DNA of 64,000 nucleotides. Source: Clostridium sp. cel8. Its GTDB lineage: Bacteria > Bacillota > Clostridia > Clostridiales > Clostridiaceae. The notes beneath the pieces were generated by a model. It did no database searches, was not told where the DNA came from, and was given only the letters and a program-made list of their open reading frames with translations. Of the stretch, positions 54,779 to 63,301 are shown piece after piece (position 1 is the stretch's first letter; each line of letters starts with the position of its first letter). The position numbers were made by a program, and so were the translations under genes. The DNA is taken from the NCBI RefSeq assembly GCF_014050525.1, contig NZ_JACGAG010000001.1, forward strand, positions 382,501 through 446,500. Direction: 5' to 3'.

Positions 54779-55780
54779 TTATAAATCAAGATTTACTATA
54801 GTCCTACCTATTAGTTTTCCTTTTAGAATATCTTCTATTTTTGCATCTAAACCACTTAAGCTTATTTCCTCAAATTTTAAATTTGAACTATCTAGTTTCC
54901 ATTCATTTGAAAGTAACTCCCATAACTTTAATCTTAACTTTCTAGGACACTTAACTGAATCTATTCCAAGAAGAGATACTCCTCTTAGTATAAATGGATA
55001 TACTGTTGTTGAAAGTTCTGGAGATGCAACATTTCCACATGAAGTTACACTTCCACCATATTTAGTAGATTTAAGTGCTGTTGCTAAAATATTTCCACCA
55101 ACTGTGTCTATTACTCCAGCCCATCTTCCTTTTAAAAGAGCTTTTCCAGATTTATCATCTATATCTTTCCTTAAAACTATATCTTTTGCTCCCATTTTTA
55201 CTAATATATCTTTCGCCTCAGGTTTACCAGTAGCAGCAATAACACTATATCCTATTTTGCTTAGAATATTTACTGCCATACTTCCTACTCCTCCAGTTGC
55301 ACCAGATACTAATATATCTCCATCAGATGGAGTAACCCCTGATGTTGTCAGTTTATACACAGATAAAGCTGCTGTAAAACCTGCAGTCCCATATATCATA
55401 CTTTCTTTCATTGAAAGGCCTTTAGGCAATTTGACTACCCATTCAACAGGTACCCTTATATACTGTCCAAAACCACCTGAAGTATTCATACCTAAATCAT
55501 AGCCTGTAACTATTACCTGATCTCCAACTTTAAATTTCTCACTTAAGCTTTCAACAACAACTCCAGCAGCATCTATCCCTGGTGTATGAGGATACTTTCG
55601 CGTTACTCCTCTGTTTCCAATTGCTGAAAGAGCATCTTTATAATTTAAAGATGAATACTTTACATTAATTAACACATCTCCATCAGGAAGACTAGAAATA
55701 TCTTTATCTACAATTTCCCTTGAATAAGTATTGTTTTCATGTTCACTTACTACCATAGCTTTAAACTTTTTGCCTATCAT
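54779..55780 (-). CDS. AcuI/YhdH-family NADPH:quinone oxidoreductase (acrylyl-CoA reductase type)
   Basis: This 333-residue zinc-free medium-chain dehydrogenase reduces activated double bonds with NADPH; AcuI/YhdH members act on acryloyl-CoA. The N-terminal domain has YSSLNYKDALSAIG and YPHTPGIDAAGVV; the nucleotide-binding loop is VSGATGGVGSMAVNIL, followed by the YhdH-type region KALLKGRWAGVIDTVGG and the RGVSLLGIDSV block. No zinc-binding cysteine or histidine set is present. A divergent MarR gene with a 26-base palindrome between them suggests induction by a reactive or electrophilic compound. Confidence 0.91.
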   Translation of the reverse strand: MIGKKFKAMVVSEHENNTYSREIVDKDISSLPDGDVLINVKYSSLNYKDALSAIGNRGVTRKYPHTPGIDAAGVVVESLSEKFKVGDQVIVTGYDLGMNTSGGFGQYIRVPVEWVVKLPKGLSMKESMIYGTAGFTAALSVYKLTTSGVTPSDGDILVSGATGGVGSMAVNILSKIGYSVIAATGKPEAKDILVKMGAKDIVLRKDIDDKSGKALLKGRWAGVIDTVGGNILATALKSTKYGGSVTSCGNVASPELSTTVYPFILRGVSLLGIDSVKCPRKLRLKLWELLSNEWKLDSSNLKFEEISLSGLDAKIEDILKGKLIGRTIVNLDL

Positions 55781-55836
55781 TAATTTAAATTCCCCTTTCC
55801 AAAATAATAGTTTGATATAAAACCAATTATATTCTC

Positions 55837-55862
55837 AAAATAGTTTTGTGTCAAACTATTTT
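55837..55862. promoter_or_regulatory. Palindromic operator between the AcuI gene and marR
   Basis: AAAATAGTTT and AAACTATTTT form perfect 10-base arms around TGTGTC; a third half-site AATAGTTTGA lies at 55806-55815. This is in the 175-base gap between divergent genes and is the likely MarR operator. Confidence 0.65.
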
Positions 55863-55955
55863 ATTTAGAATGCATTGACTTACACTTTCTCTAAGTATTA
55901 TAATTTACATAATTACTTTAAATATATACTTAAATCTAAAAGTTGAGGTTTTTAT

Positions 55956-56393
55956 ATGGATGATAGATATATAGTACATTTTATAAGCAGAACTAGAAAA
56001 AAGATGCTAAATTTCATCAAGGAAAAGTTAATTGAGGAAAATTTAGATGGACTGATTCCTTCACATGGGAATGTCCTCACCGCATTATATGAAAATAACG
56101 GAAAATTAACAATGAAGAAAATTGCTGAAATAACTAAAAAAGATAAATCAACAATAACTCCATTGATTAACAAATTATTAGAACTTGGATATATAATAAA
56201 AGTAAAAGATGAAAAAGATAAAAGAGTTACTTATATAATACTTACGGAGAAAGGAAAAGAAATAAAAGGCAAGTATAACACTATTTCAAATGAAGTATAT
56301 AATACTGCCTATAAAAACTTTTCAGAAGAAGAAAAAGAAATATTTTTAAAATTACTAAAGAAAATGAATAATAACTTTAATTCAAATTCATAA
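55956..56393 (+). CDS. MarR-family regulator divergent from the AcuI-type reductase
   Basis: This is a 145-residue MarR protein. The helix-turn-helix covers about 45-90 (MKKIAEITKKDKSTITPLINKLLELGYI) and the wing has KDEKDKRVTYI. The N-terminal helix IVHFISRTRKKMLNFIKEKL is the dimerisation part. It is divergent from the reductase, and a good palindrome in the shared gap supports local control of both genes. It ends at a terminator shared with the EamA gene. Confidence 0.91.
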   Translation: MDDRYIVHFISRTRKKMLNFIKEKLIEENLDGLIPSHGNVLTALYENNGKLTMKKIAEITKKDKSTITPLINKLLELGYIIKVKDEKDKRVTYIILTEKGKEIKGKYNTISNEVYNTAYKNFSEEEKEIFLKLLKKMNNNFNSNS

Positions 56394-56410
56394 GTTCAAT
56401 TTCATCAGAG

Positions 56411-56452
56411 AAGTACAGTTTTTTATCAGTGATTTAAAACTGTACTTTTATT
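56411..56452. terminator. Bidirectional terminator overlapping the end of the EamA gene
   Basis: Perfect 12-base arms AAGTACAGTTTT / AAAACTGTACTT with T/A runs. The stop codon of the gene at 56426 is inside the loop region. Confidence 0.85.
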
Positions 56453-57316
56453 TTTAAAAATTTTCACTTGAGATAAAATTGCTCCTGTTAGCATAAGTAC
56501 ACATCCTATAAACTCTCTAGTTCCCATAGTTTCCCCAAGAATTAAAAATCCTCCAATAGCAGCAAATACAGTTTCCATGCTCATTATAATTGAAGCATAA
56601 GTTGGATCGGCACCTTTTTGCCCCAATATCTGAAGTGTATAGGCAATACCAACGGACATTATGCCTCCATATAATATAGGTACTGATGCTTGGACTATTC
56701 CATGAACATCTATTCTCTCCATTAGCAAAGCTATTATTGTACTAAAAACTGCACAAGTTACAAATTGATAAAAAGCAAGCTTTATAGAATCCACTCTATT
56801 TACAAAATGATCTATTACAAGTATCTGAGATGCAAATAAAAAAGCAGATATAAGTTCTAAAAAGTCACTATAAGACATTGAAATTCCATTTTTAATAGAT
56901 AGAAGATAAAGTCCAACTGTGGCTACAATTGCACCTATAAATGAATTTATATTTATATGCCTATTTAAAAACACTCCAATCATAGGAACAATTACTATGT
57001 AAAGTCCTGTTATAAACGCAGCTTTACCAGCTGTGGTTTCCTGTAAACCAACCTGTTGAAAAGATGATGCTAAGAATAAAAGAATTCCTGATATAATTCC
57101 AGCTTTAATAACTTCCTTTTCACTTCCTTTTTTAGGATTGTCTTTAAATAAAAATATAATTGGAATAAGTGACATACTTCCAAGTATAAATCTTACAGCG
57201 TTAAATGTATATGGTCCTACAAAATCCATTCCTACTCTCTGTGCTACAAAAGCAAAGCCCCATATTGCAGCTGTAATTAATAAAATAATATTTGATCTAA
57301 TTGCTCTATTTTTCAA
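56426..57316 (-). CDS. EamA (DMT superfamily) transporter
   Basis: This 296-residue membrane protein has ten helices arranged as two EamA repeats (about 8-138 and 150-285). The first repeat shows AAIWGFAFVAQRVGMDFVGPYTFNAVRFILG, and the second the SVGIAYTLQILGQKGADPTYASIIMSME-type motif with a conserved Glu. Members export amino acids or other metabolites; the substrate is not predictable. It is transcribed alone, between marR and the asparagine synthetase gene. Confidence 0.9.
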   Translation of the reverse strand: MKNRAIRSNIILLITAAIWGFAFVAQRVGMDFVGPYTFNAVRFILGSMSLIPIIFLFKDNPKKGSEKEVIKAGIISGILLFLASSFQQVGLQETTAGKAAFITGLYIVIVPMIGVFLNRHININSFIGAIVATVGLYLLSIKNGISMSYSDFLELISAFLFASQILVIDHFVNRVDSIKLAFYQFVTCAVFSTIIALLMERIDVHGIVQASVPILYGGIMSVGIAYTLQILGQKGADPTYASIIMSMETVFAAIGGFLILGETMGTREFIGCVLMLTGAILSQVKIFKNKSTVLNH

Positions 57317-57364
57317 ATATCTCTCCCCCTCTCAACAAATATTATATATTTTTATATAAATAAA

Positions 57365-57395
57365 TAATAGGTTGAATTTAAGCTTCAACCTATTA
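57365..57395 (-). terminator. Terminator of the asparagine synthetase gene
   Basis: Perfect 12-base arms TAATAGGTTGAA / TTCAACCTATTA with a seven-base loop, 37 bases after the stop. Confidence 0.8.
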
Positions 57396-57431
57396 CTTTA
57401 CCAAAATATCATACTAATTATATATAACCTA

Positions 57432-58403
57432 CTAGAATATATATTTTTCTCCTGGCTTTCTAGTAAATACTGTAACATCATCAATTTCCTTCTGCTGACA
57501 TATAAATCTTGTCATCCTCTCTACTCCAAATCCAGCTCCTGCAGTTTTTGGAATCTTTCCCTGTTTTGCAAGTTCTATATAATTTCTAAATAAATTTTGG
57601 TCTACATCAAGCTCTTCCATTCTCTCAATAATTCTATCATATTTATATTCTCTTTCTCCACCGCTTAAACCTTCTACATAGCCCATTGGCCATATCAAAT
57701 CATAGTTTCTATATGTGCCTCTATTTTCAAGATCCTCAGCATCATAGAACTCTCTTTTATGGTTTATAAGCCAGAATGGCTGTGTAGCCTTTTTAGATGC
57801 AATTGCCTCGAAGTCATCTCCATATTTCGCCTTTAATTCCTGTGTAGTATATCTTTTAAATGGAGTAGTTATATCAAGATGAGAAGTTCCAATTCCTAAA
57901 GCTTTAAATTCTTCCTTGCATTCTTTTTTTACAAAATCAAATACATATTTCATTAATCCTTCTTCAAATTCAAATATAGTATCCATAGTAGCATTTTTAA
58001 ATTCAAGATCAACTTGTGTAAACTCAAATAGATGTCTTGTATCTCCCTCTTCATCTTTTTCTAGTCTTACATTAGGTGATACTATATATATCTTGTCCAA
58101 ATAAGGGCTTGAAAGCATTATCTGCTTGTGAAATATCATCGATTTCATTATATCGAATTTCTGCCCTTCATATGTTATATTACATTCCTCTACATCGTGA
58201 TTTAGAGTATCTGTAATAGGTGCTACCATAAGTGGCATTACTCTTGTTACTCCCTTTGAATACATATATTCATCTACTGCTTTTAAAACTGCCTGCTGTA
58301 TCCTCAATATATATGGTAATTCTTTTCTTGAAAGTTTCTTTACCGCTTTATCTAAAAGTTTTAATTCTTCTTCTCTTTCTTCGTGTTTTGCTGTAAGTTC
58401 CAT
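57432..58403 (-). CDS. AsnRS-derived asparagine synthetase (archaeal AS-AR type)
   Basis: This 323-residue protein is the catalytic core of a class II aminoacyl-tRNA synthetase of the Asp/Asn group without the anticodon-binding domain. Visible are the motif 2 region RHLFEFTQVDLEF and motif 3 AGAGFGVERMTRFI, with SPNVRLE, QPFWLINHKREFYD and YDLIWPMGYVEGLSGGERE, all matching archaeal AS-AR enzymes, which make asparagine from aspartate, ammonia and ATP. It is not homologous in detail to E. coli AsnA beyond the common fold. The ATG at 58403 is chosen because GGAGG lies nine bases upstream. The divergent AsnC/Lrp gene repeats the asnA-asnC arrangement of E. coli, which supports the assignment. Confidence 0.87.
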   Translation of the reverse strand: MELTAKHEEREEELKLLDKAVKKLSRKELPYILRIQQAVLKAVDEYMYSKGVTRVMPLMVAPITDTLNHDVEECNITYEGQKFDIMKSMIFHKQIMLSSPYLDKIYIVSPNVRLEKDEEGDTRHLFEFTQVDLEFKNATMDTIFEFEEGLMKYVFDFVKKECKEEFKALGIGTSHLDITTPFKRYTTQELKAKYGDDFEAIASKKATQPFWLINHKREFYDAEDLENRGTYRNYDLIWPMGYVEGLSGGEREYKYDRIIERMEELDVDQNLFRNYIELAKQGKIPKTAGAGFGVERMTRFICQQKEIDDVTVFTRKPGEKYIF

Positions 58404-58589
58404 AAAATACATCCTCCTAATACCAAATGCAATAATGTTTTCAATTTTTGTTTTTAAATTTCATTGTCCCATTAGCAATATAATAATACTTTTTAGATTA
58501 AATCGCAAGTTTAATAACAAATATTTATATTATTTATTAATATTTCAATTGATAGTTATATATTTTTTATAATTAAAAATTTTTTCTTA

Positions 58590-58605
58590 GTGATAACGTT
58601 TACCA
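58590..58605. promoter_or_regulatory. Cre-like site in the asparagine synthetase / Lrp intergenic region
   Basis: GTGATAACGTTTACCA matches the CcpA cre consensus in 14 of 16 positions. It is in the 394-base divergent gap 58404-58797, which otherwise is AT-rich with possible promoters for both genes and no T-box or other riboswitch that I can see. Confidence 0.35.
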
Positions 58606-58797
58606 TTATTAATTTAATAAAACTTTCTGTTATAATATATAATAATAGTTTAAGTATGTGATAAAATAAGTTAAAATATAATTAAGTTTACTGTGTTAAA
58701 AATTTTTCTTATCTTTCTGATTTATAGAAATTATTATTTAAACGAATTAAAACAGTAATTCTGTATTGATTATATTACATATAAGGAGTGTTTTTGT

Positions 58798-59310
58798 ATG
58801 AATTCAAATTTAAAGGTTAATGGACTTGATGATCTTGATATCCAAATTCTAGATATAATGATTAAAGATTCAAGAACTCCTTTTCTTGAAATAGCTAGAC
58901 GATGTCATGTTAGTGGTGGAACTATACATGTCAGGATGAAAAAAATGGAAGATATGAATATAATAAAGGGAACAAAACTCATAATAGATAATTCAAAATT
59001 AGGTTATGATGTATGTTGTTTCATAGGAGTTTATCTTGATAGAGCAAAAAACTTCAATGAAGTATTAGAAGAAATGAGAGCTATAAAAGAAATAGTAGAA
59101 CTTCACTATACAACTGGAGATTATTCAATATTTATAAAAGTAATATGTAAAAATATAGCTGATCTCCAAAATCTATTAATAAATAAAATACAAGCAATAG
59201 ATGGAATACAGAGAACAAATACTTTTATATCATTATACCAACCTATAGACAGAAGTATTCAAATAGATCTAAATAATGTAAATAAAGATAATAAAAATAA
59301 ATCTAAATAA
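58798..59310 (+). CDS. AsnC/Lrp-family regulator
   Basis: This is a 170-residue Lrp/AsnC protein: an N-terminal HTH (about 12-60: LDDLDIQILDIMIKDSRTPFLEIARRCHVSGGTIHVRMKKM region) and a C-terminal RAM/AsnC ligand-binding domain (about 75-150) with the typical ELHYTTGDYSIFIKVICKN strand. Lrp proteins form octamers around DNA and respond to amino acids. AAGGAG precedes the ATG. It is divergent from the asparagine synthetase; in E. coli AsnC activates asnA when asparagine is low, so a similar role here is a good hypothesis. The Lys/Asn-rich tail is unusual. Confidence 0.9.
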   Translation: MNSNLKVNGLDDLDIQILDIMIKDSRTPFLEIARRCHVSGGTIHVRMKKMEDMNIIKGTKLIIDNSKLGYDVCCFIGVYLDRAKNFNEVLEEMRAIKEIVELHYTTGDYSIFIKVICKNIADLQNLLINKIQAIDGIQRTNTFISLYQPIDRSIQIDLNNVNKDNKNKSK

Positions 59311-59378
59311 TTTTTATTTATAATTTAATCCCCAATTGCACATAATATACTCGATAAATTAAAAAGGAGATGTAGTTT

Positions 59379-59591
59379 ATGAAAGCATTAGATTTTACAG
59401 CTCTCATATTAGTTGTCATAGGTGCAATAAATTGGGGATTAATTGGATTTTTTAGATATGATTTAATTGCATCCTTATTTGGCACAATGTCTGCTATATC
59501 AAGGACCATATATGCAATTGTAGGAATCTGTGGTCTTTACTCAATATCATTTTTAGGCAGGGACAGAGATAGAACAACAGATGAGGCATAA
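59379..59591 (+). CDS. DUF378 family small membrane protein
   Basis: This 70-residue protein has two membrane helices (about 5-25 and 41-60) with the DUF378 signature LVVIGAINWGLIGFFRYDLIA region and an internal Gly near VGICGLY. The C-terminal tail is charged (GRDRDRTTDEA). The family is common in Firmicutes and has no known function. AAGGAG precedes the ATG, and a bidirectional terminator follows. It is 68 bases downstream of the Lrp gene and may share its transcript. Confidence 0.88.
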   Translation: MKALDFTALILVVIGAINWGLIGFFRYDLIASLFGTMSAISRTIYAIVGICGLYSISFLGRDRDRTTDEA

Positions 59592-59618
59592 ATCGCAATT
59601 GTAATTTATTTATAAAAT

Positions 59619-59653
59619 AATTATAGGAAGGCACAACTTGCCTTCCTATAATT
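59619..59653. terminator. Bidirectional terminator between DUF378 and argH
   Basis: Perfect 15-base arms (AATTATAGGAAGGCA and complement) around a five-base loop lie between converging genes. Confidence 0.92.
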
Positions 59654-59654
59654 A

Positions 59655-60971
59655 TTATTTTAAATTTTTCTTTATTCCTCTATCAAGTGAATTTACATAA
59701 TCTATAAATTCATATACATCTTCTCCAAAATAACTACTAAACTTTTTAAGCTCTTCTAAAGACAATTCCTCTATTGCCTTATTTTCCTGTTCACAATATA
59801 AAACTATCTCTCCTATTACCTTGTGAGCATCTCTAAATGCCATACCTTTATGTACAAGATAGTCTGCAGCTTCTGTTGCATTTAAGAACCCTGATTTTAC
59901 AGCATTAAACATGTTTTCTTTATTTACCTTAAGAGTAGATAACATACCCTTCATTACATTTAGACAACTTAAAACTGTATCTGAGGCATCAAAAAATTTC
60001 TCTTTATCTTCCTGCATATCTTTGTTGTAAGCAAGCGGAATTCCCTTCATAATAGTCAAAAATGCCATTAAATCTCCATAAACCCTTCCTGTCTTTCCCC
60101 TTATAAGTTCTGCTGCATCAGGATTTTTCTTCTGAGGCATTATACTGCTTCCAGTTGAAAATTCATCGTCTATAGTGACAAAGCCAAACTCTTTACTGCT
60201 CCATAGTATTAACTCTTCACTTAATCTGCTAAGATGCATCATTATTATTGAAAAACAGGAAATCATCTCTATTGCATAATCTCTATCACTAACTCCATCT
60301 AAAAAATTATCTACAGGTTTTTTAAATCCAAGTTCCTTTGCAGTAAAATCTCTATCTATATCATAAGTTGTACCTGCAAGAGCACAACATCCAAGAGGAC
60401 TTTCATCTAGTATTTCCCTGGCATTTATAAGTCTTTTTTTATCCCTTGAAAACATACTGTAATATGCCATCATATGATGTTTAAAAGTTACAACTTGAGC
60501 TCTTTGAAGATGAGTATATCCAGGCATTATAAAATTGTTATCATCTGCAAGCTTTTTAATTACAGCATTTAAACTTTCTATAGTTTCTATAACTTCTTTT
60601 GCTTTATTTTTAGCATATAATCTAAAATCAACAGCTACTTGATCATTTCTACTTCTTGAAGTGTGCAATTTTTTAGCTACTTGACCTATTCTATCTATAA
60701 GCTTACTTTCTACAAAGCTGTGAATATCTTCATAGTCACCTTCAATTTTAAGTTTACCACTTTCGATATCCGAAAGTATTGACTTTAACCCTTCTAATAT
60801 TAAATCTTTATCTTCCTCAGATAAAATATTACACTTAGCAAGCATTTTAACATGTGCCATGCTTCCAGTTATATCCTCTTTGTAAAGTACCTTATCAAAA
60901 CCAAGAGAACTATTAAAATCCTCCATTAATTTGCTTTCTGACTTTTTAAATCTTCCTCCCCATAATTTCAT
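59655..60971 (-). CDS. argH: Argininosuccinate lyase
   Basis: ArgH splits argininosuccinate into arginine and fumarate, the last step of arginine synthesis. The 438-residue protein belongs to the fumarase/aspartase superfamily; the mobile catalytic loop [20 protein letters not shown] is complete, and [11 protein letters not shown] and [11 protein letters not shown] are the other two conserved regions. Its ATG overlaps the argG stop by four bases, so the two are translationally coupled. The gene runs into a bidirectional terminator right after its stop. Confidence 0.96.
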   Translation of the reverse strand: MKLWGGRFKKSESKLMEDFNSSLGFDKVLYKEDITGSMAHVKMLAKCNILSEEDKDLILEGLKSILSDIESGKLKIEGDYEDIHSFVESKLIDRIGQVAKKLHTSRSRNDQVAVDFRLYAKNKAKEVIETIESLNAVIKKLADDNNFIMPGYTHLQRAQVVTFKHHMMAYYSMFSRDKKRLINAREILDESPLGCCALAGTTYDIDRDFTAKELGFKKPVDNFLDGVSDRDYAIEMISCFSIIMMHLSRLSEELILWSSKEFGFVTIDDEFSTGSSIMPQKKNPDAAELIRGKTGRVYGDLMAFLTIMKGIPLAYNKDMQEDKEKFFDASDTVLSCLNVMKGMLSTLKVNKENMFNAVKSGFLNATEAADYLVHKGMAFRDAHKVIGEIVLYCEQENKAIEELSLEELKKFSSYFGEDVYEFIDYVNSLDRGIKKNLK

Positions 60972-62188
60972 ATAGATTTATTTCCTTCCTTTTCCTTTTT
61001 ATCTGCCATAGCTTTTATTTTGCTTGGAAGACTGAATATGTTTATAAATCCAGCTGCATCTTTATGATCATAGAGTTCACTTGCACCAAAAGAAGATATA
61101 TCTTTATCATACAGTGGATTTTTAGCATCTATACCTGCATTTATAATATTTCCCTTATATATTTTAAGCTTAACAGTACCTGTTACATTTTTCTGAGTAG
61201 ATTCTACAAATGCATCAAGTGCCTCTCTAAGTGGGCTAAACCACAATCCATCATATACAAGTTCTGCGTACTTATTAGATACAAGCTGTTTGTAGTGATA
61301 TGTGTTCTTATCAAGAGTAAGTCTTTCAAGACATCTATGTGCAGCATAGAGTACAGTTCCTCCTGGAGTTTCATAAACTCCTCTTGACTTCATTCCAACA
61401 AGTCTGTTTTCCACTATATCTATAACTCCTACACCATTTTGTCCACCTATTTTATTCAATTCAGTCAAGAGTTCTACAGGTCCCATTTCTTTTCCGTTTA
61501 ATTTCTTTGGAACTCCTTTTTCAAAATAAATTTCTACATATTCTGGAACATCTTTTGCTTTCTCCATAGGTGTAGTCATTGAATACATATCTCTTTTATG
61601 TTCATTAGTTGGATCTTCAATATCTCCACCTTCATGACTTACATGCCATATATTTTTATCTTCTGAATATATTTTTTTCTTTGTTACAGTTATTTCAACA
61701 CCTTTTGAATTTGCATAATCTATTGCATCTTCTCTTGATTTTATATCCCATATTCTCCATGGAGCAATTATCTTTATTGAAGGATCAAAACAAGCTATTC
61801 CAACCTCAAAACGTACTTGGTCATTTCCCTTTCCAGTGCATCCGTGTGCTATATACTTAGCTCCTTCATTGTGGGCAATTTCAACTAATTTTTTAGACAT
61901 AAGAGGTCTTGCAAGAGAAGTACCTAACATATATTCATCTTCATATAGTAAATGTGCTTTTACAGCTTTAAAAATATAATCTTTTACAAACTCCTCTTTT
62001 AAATCTTCTACATAAACTTTTACAGCTCCAGTTTTAATTGCCTTTGCTTTTATTTTTTCAAAGTCATCTTCCTGTCCTACATCTATACAAACAGCTATAA
62101 CATCCAAATCATAATTTTCTTTAAGCCATGGAATTATAATAGAAGTATCCAAACCTCCTGAATATGCTAAAACCACTTTATCTTTCAT
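60968..62188 (-). CDS. argG: Argininosuccinate synthase
   Basis: ArgG joins citrulline and aspartate with ATP. The 406-residue protein starts with the N-type ATP pyrophosphatase loop [11 protein letters not shown], followed by the CIDVGQEDD segment and the [14 protein letters not shown] and [12 protein letters not shown] motifs. GGGGG precedes the ATG by about seven bases. It is first in the argG-argH operon, and tandem TGYATAATTATAA elements about 100 bases upstream may be ARG boxes. Confidence 0.96.
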   Translation of the reverse strand: MKDKVVLAYSGGLDTSIIIPWLKENYDLDVIAVCIDVGQEDDFEKIKAKAIKTGAVKVYVEDLKEEFVKDYIFKAVKAHLLYEDEYMLGTSLARPLMSKKLVEIAHNEGAKYIAHGCTGKGNDQVRFEVGIACFDPSIKIIAPWRIWDIKSREDAIDYANSKGVEITVTKKKIYSEDKNIWHVSHEGGDIEDPTNEHKRDMYSMTTPMEKAKDVPEYVEIYFEKGVPKKLNGKEMGPVELLTELNKIGGQNGVGVIDIVENRLVGMKSRGVYETPGGTVLYAAHRCLERLTLDKNTYHYKQLVSNKYAELVYDGLWFSPLREALDAFVESTQKNVTGTVKLKIYKGNIINAGIDAKNPLYDKDISSFGASELYDHKDAAGFINIFSLPSKIKAMADKKEKEGNKSI

Positions 62189-62285
62189 AATACTACCCCC
62201 ATCTTTTTTTAACTTTCTTTTATATAAATTAATCTATGGGATTTAAAATCTCATATTAAATTTCACTAATTTTTATACATAAATT

Positions 62286-62321
62286 ATATTATAATTATAC
62301 ATACAATATTATAATTATGCA
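62286..62321 (-). promoter_or_regulatory. Tandem ARG-box-like elements upstream of argG
   Basis: ATATTATAATTATRCA occurs at 62286-62301 and 62306-62321, 20 bases apart; the reverse complement resembles one and a half ARG-box half-sites (TGNATWWWWAT). ArgR binding is possible but the second half of each box is poor. The gene-free stretch 62189-62513 otherwise shows only a hairpin at 62453-62476. Confidence 0.3.
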
Positions 62322-62452
62322 ATACTTTTTTATATGTTATTTAAAATAAATTCTCCAATCATTCATTTGTGTAAAGGTTTATAGGCAAACATATGCTATT
62401 TTAGTATTAATGAATAATAAATATTTTAATTTATTTTATGCATATTTATAAA

Positions 62453-62476
62453 CCAATAGGCAAATTTGCCCATTGG
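62453..62476 (-). terminator. Hairpin after the TIM-barrel gene
   Basis: CCAATAGGCAAA and TTTGCCCATTGG form 12-base arms with one mismatch and no loop, 38 bases after the stop at 62514. The T tract is poor. Confidence 0.55.
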
Positions 62477-62513
62477 CTTGTAAATTAAAACTCTTATTCT
62501 ATATATTCAAACT

Positions 62514-63197
62514 TTACATATTTCTATACTTTTCCATTGTTTTTTTAAATAATTCTGCTGTAGACGGTGGAGTATAGCAAATTGCATTAGCACCTGCTTC
62601 AATAGTTTCTCTTATACTTTTCTCATCTTTTCCCCCTGTTGCCATTATAGGAAATGTTGGAAATTTATTTCTTATACTTCTAACAAGAGATGCTGTATTT
62701 TTACCTGCAGACACATTTAAAATAGAAACTCCAGCATCTATCCTCTTTTGAATGTCATCTTTTTCTGAAACAACTGTTACAATAATTGGTATATCAATTG
62801 AATCATTCATAGCCTCTATAACTTCATTTGATGTAGGACTATTTACAACAACTCCCATGGCTCCAGTAAACTCTGCATTTAGTGCTAAGTTTATAACTCT
62901 TTTTCCCATAGTAAGTCCACCACCTACACCACAAAAAATAGGAACATCTGACGCAGCAACAAGTGCTTCAGTTATAACAGATTGTGGAGTAAATGGATAT
63001 ACAGCAAACACTGCATCTGCATCTATATTCTTTATAACTGCAATATCAGTTGTAAAAGCAAATGATTTTATTCTCTTTCCAAAAACTTTAATTCCAGTTG
63101 CCTGTCTAATTACACTTGGAACATTTATCATATGGCCTCTTAATGTGCCATTTATTTGAGGAACGTATTTATTTGCTTTTTTATTAATTTTTTCCAT
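62514..63197 (-). CDS. TIM-barrel protein of unknown activity (KDPG aldolase/ThiG-like fold)
   Basis: This 227-residue protein is a (beta/alpha)8 barrel by pattern: successive strands such as FAFTTDIAVI, AVFAVYPF, VPIFCGVGGG, GAMGVVVN, IPIIVTVV, SILNVSAG, FPIMATGG and AICYTPPS. The GVGGG and ATGGKD loops resemble phosphate-binding sites of such barrels. Similar clostridial proteins are loosely called hydrolases; I cannot name a substrate. GGAG lies eight bases before the ATG. It lies 104 bases downstream of the corrinoid-domain gene, probably in one operon, so a role linked to methyl or one-carbon metabolism is conceivable. Confidence 0.75.
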   Translation of the reverse strand: MEKINKKANKYVPQINGTLRGHMINVPSVIRQATGIKVFGKRIKSFAFTTDIAVIKNIDADAVFAVYPFTPQSVITEALVAASDVPIFCGVGGGLTMGKRVINLALNAEFTGAMGVVVNSPTSNEVIEAMNDSIDIPIIVTVVSEKDDIQKRIDAGVSILNVSAGKNTASLVRSIRNKFPTFPIMATGGKDEKSIRETIEAGANAICYTPPSTAELFKKTMEKYRNM

Positions 63198-63301
63198 AAT
63201 ACTATCTCCTAAAACTAACTGATATACTTTATAGATATATTTTATATTAATTTTTACAAATATTCCACAACAATTTAGCTACTGAATAAATTTAATTATA
63301 A

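Noticed and set aside
58404-58797. Possible T-box leader for the asparagine synthetase gene
   Set aside because: No TGGNACCGCG-type T-box core or terminator-antiterminator pair on the minus strand of this gap.
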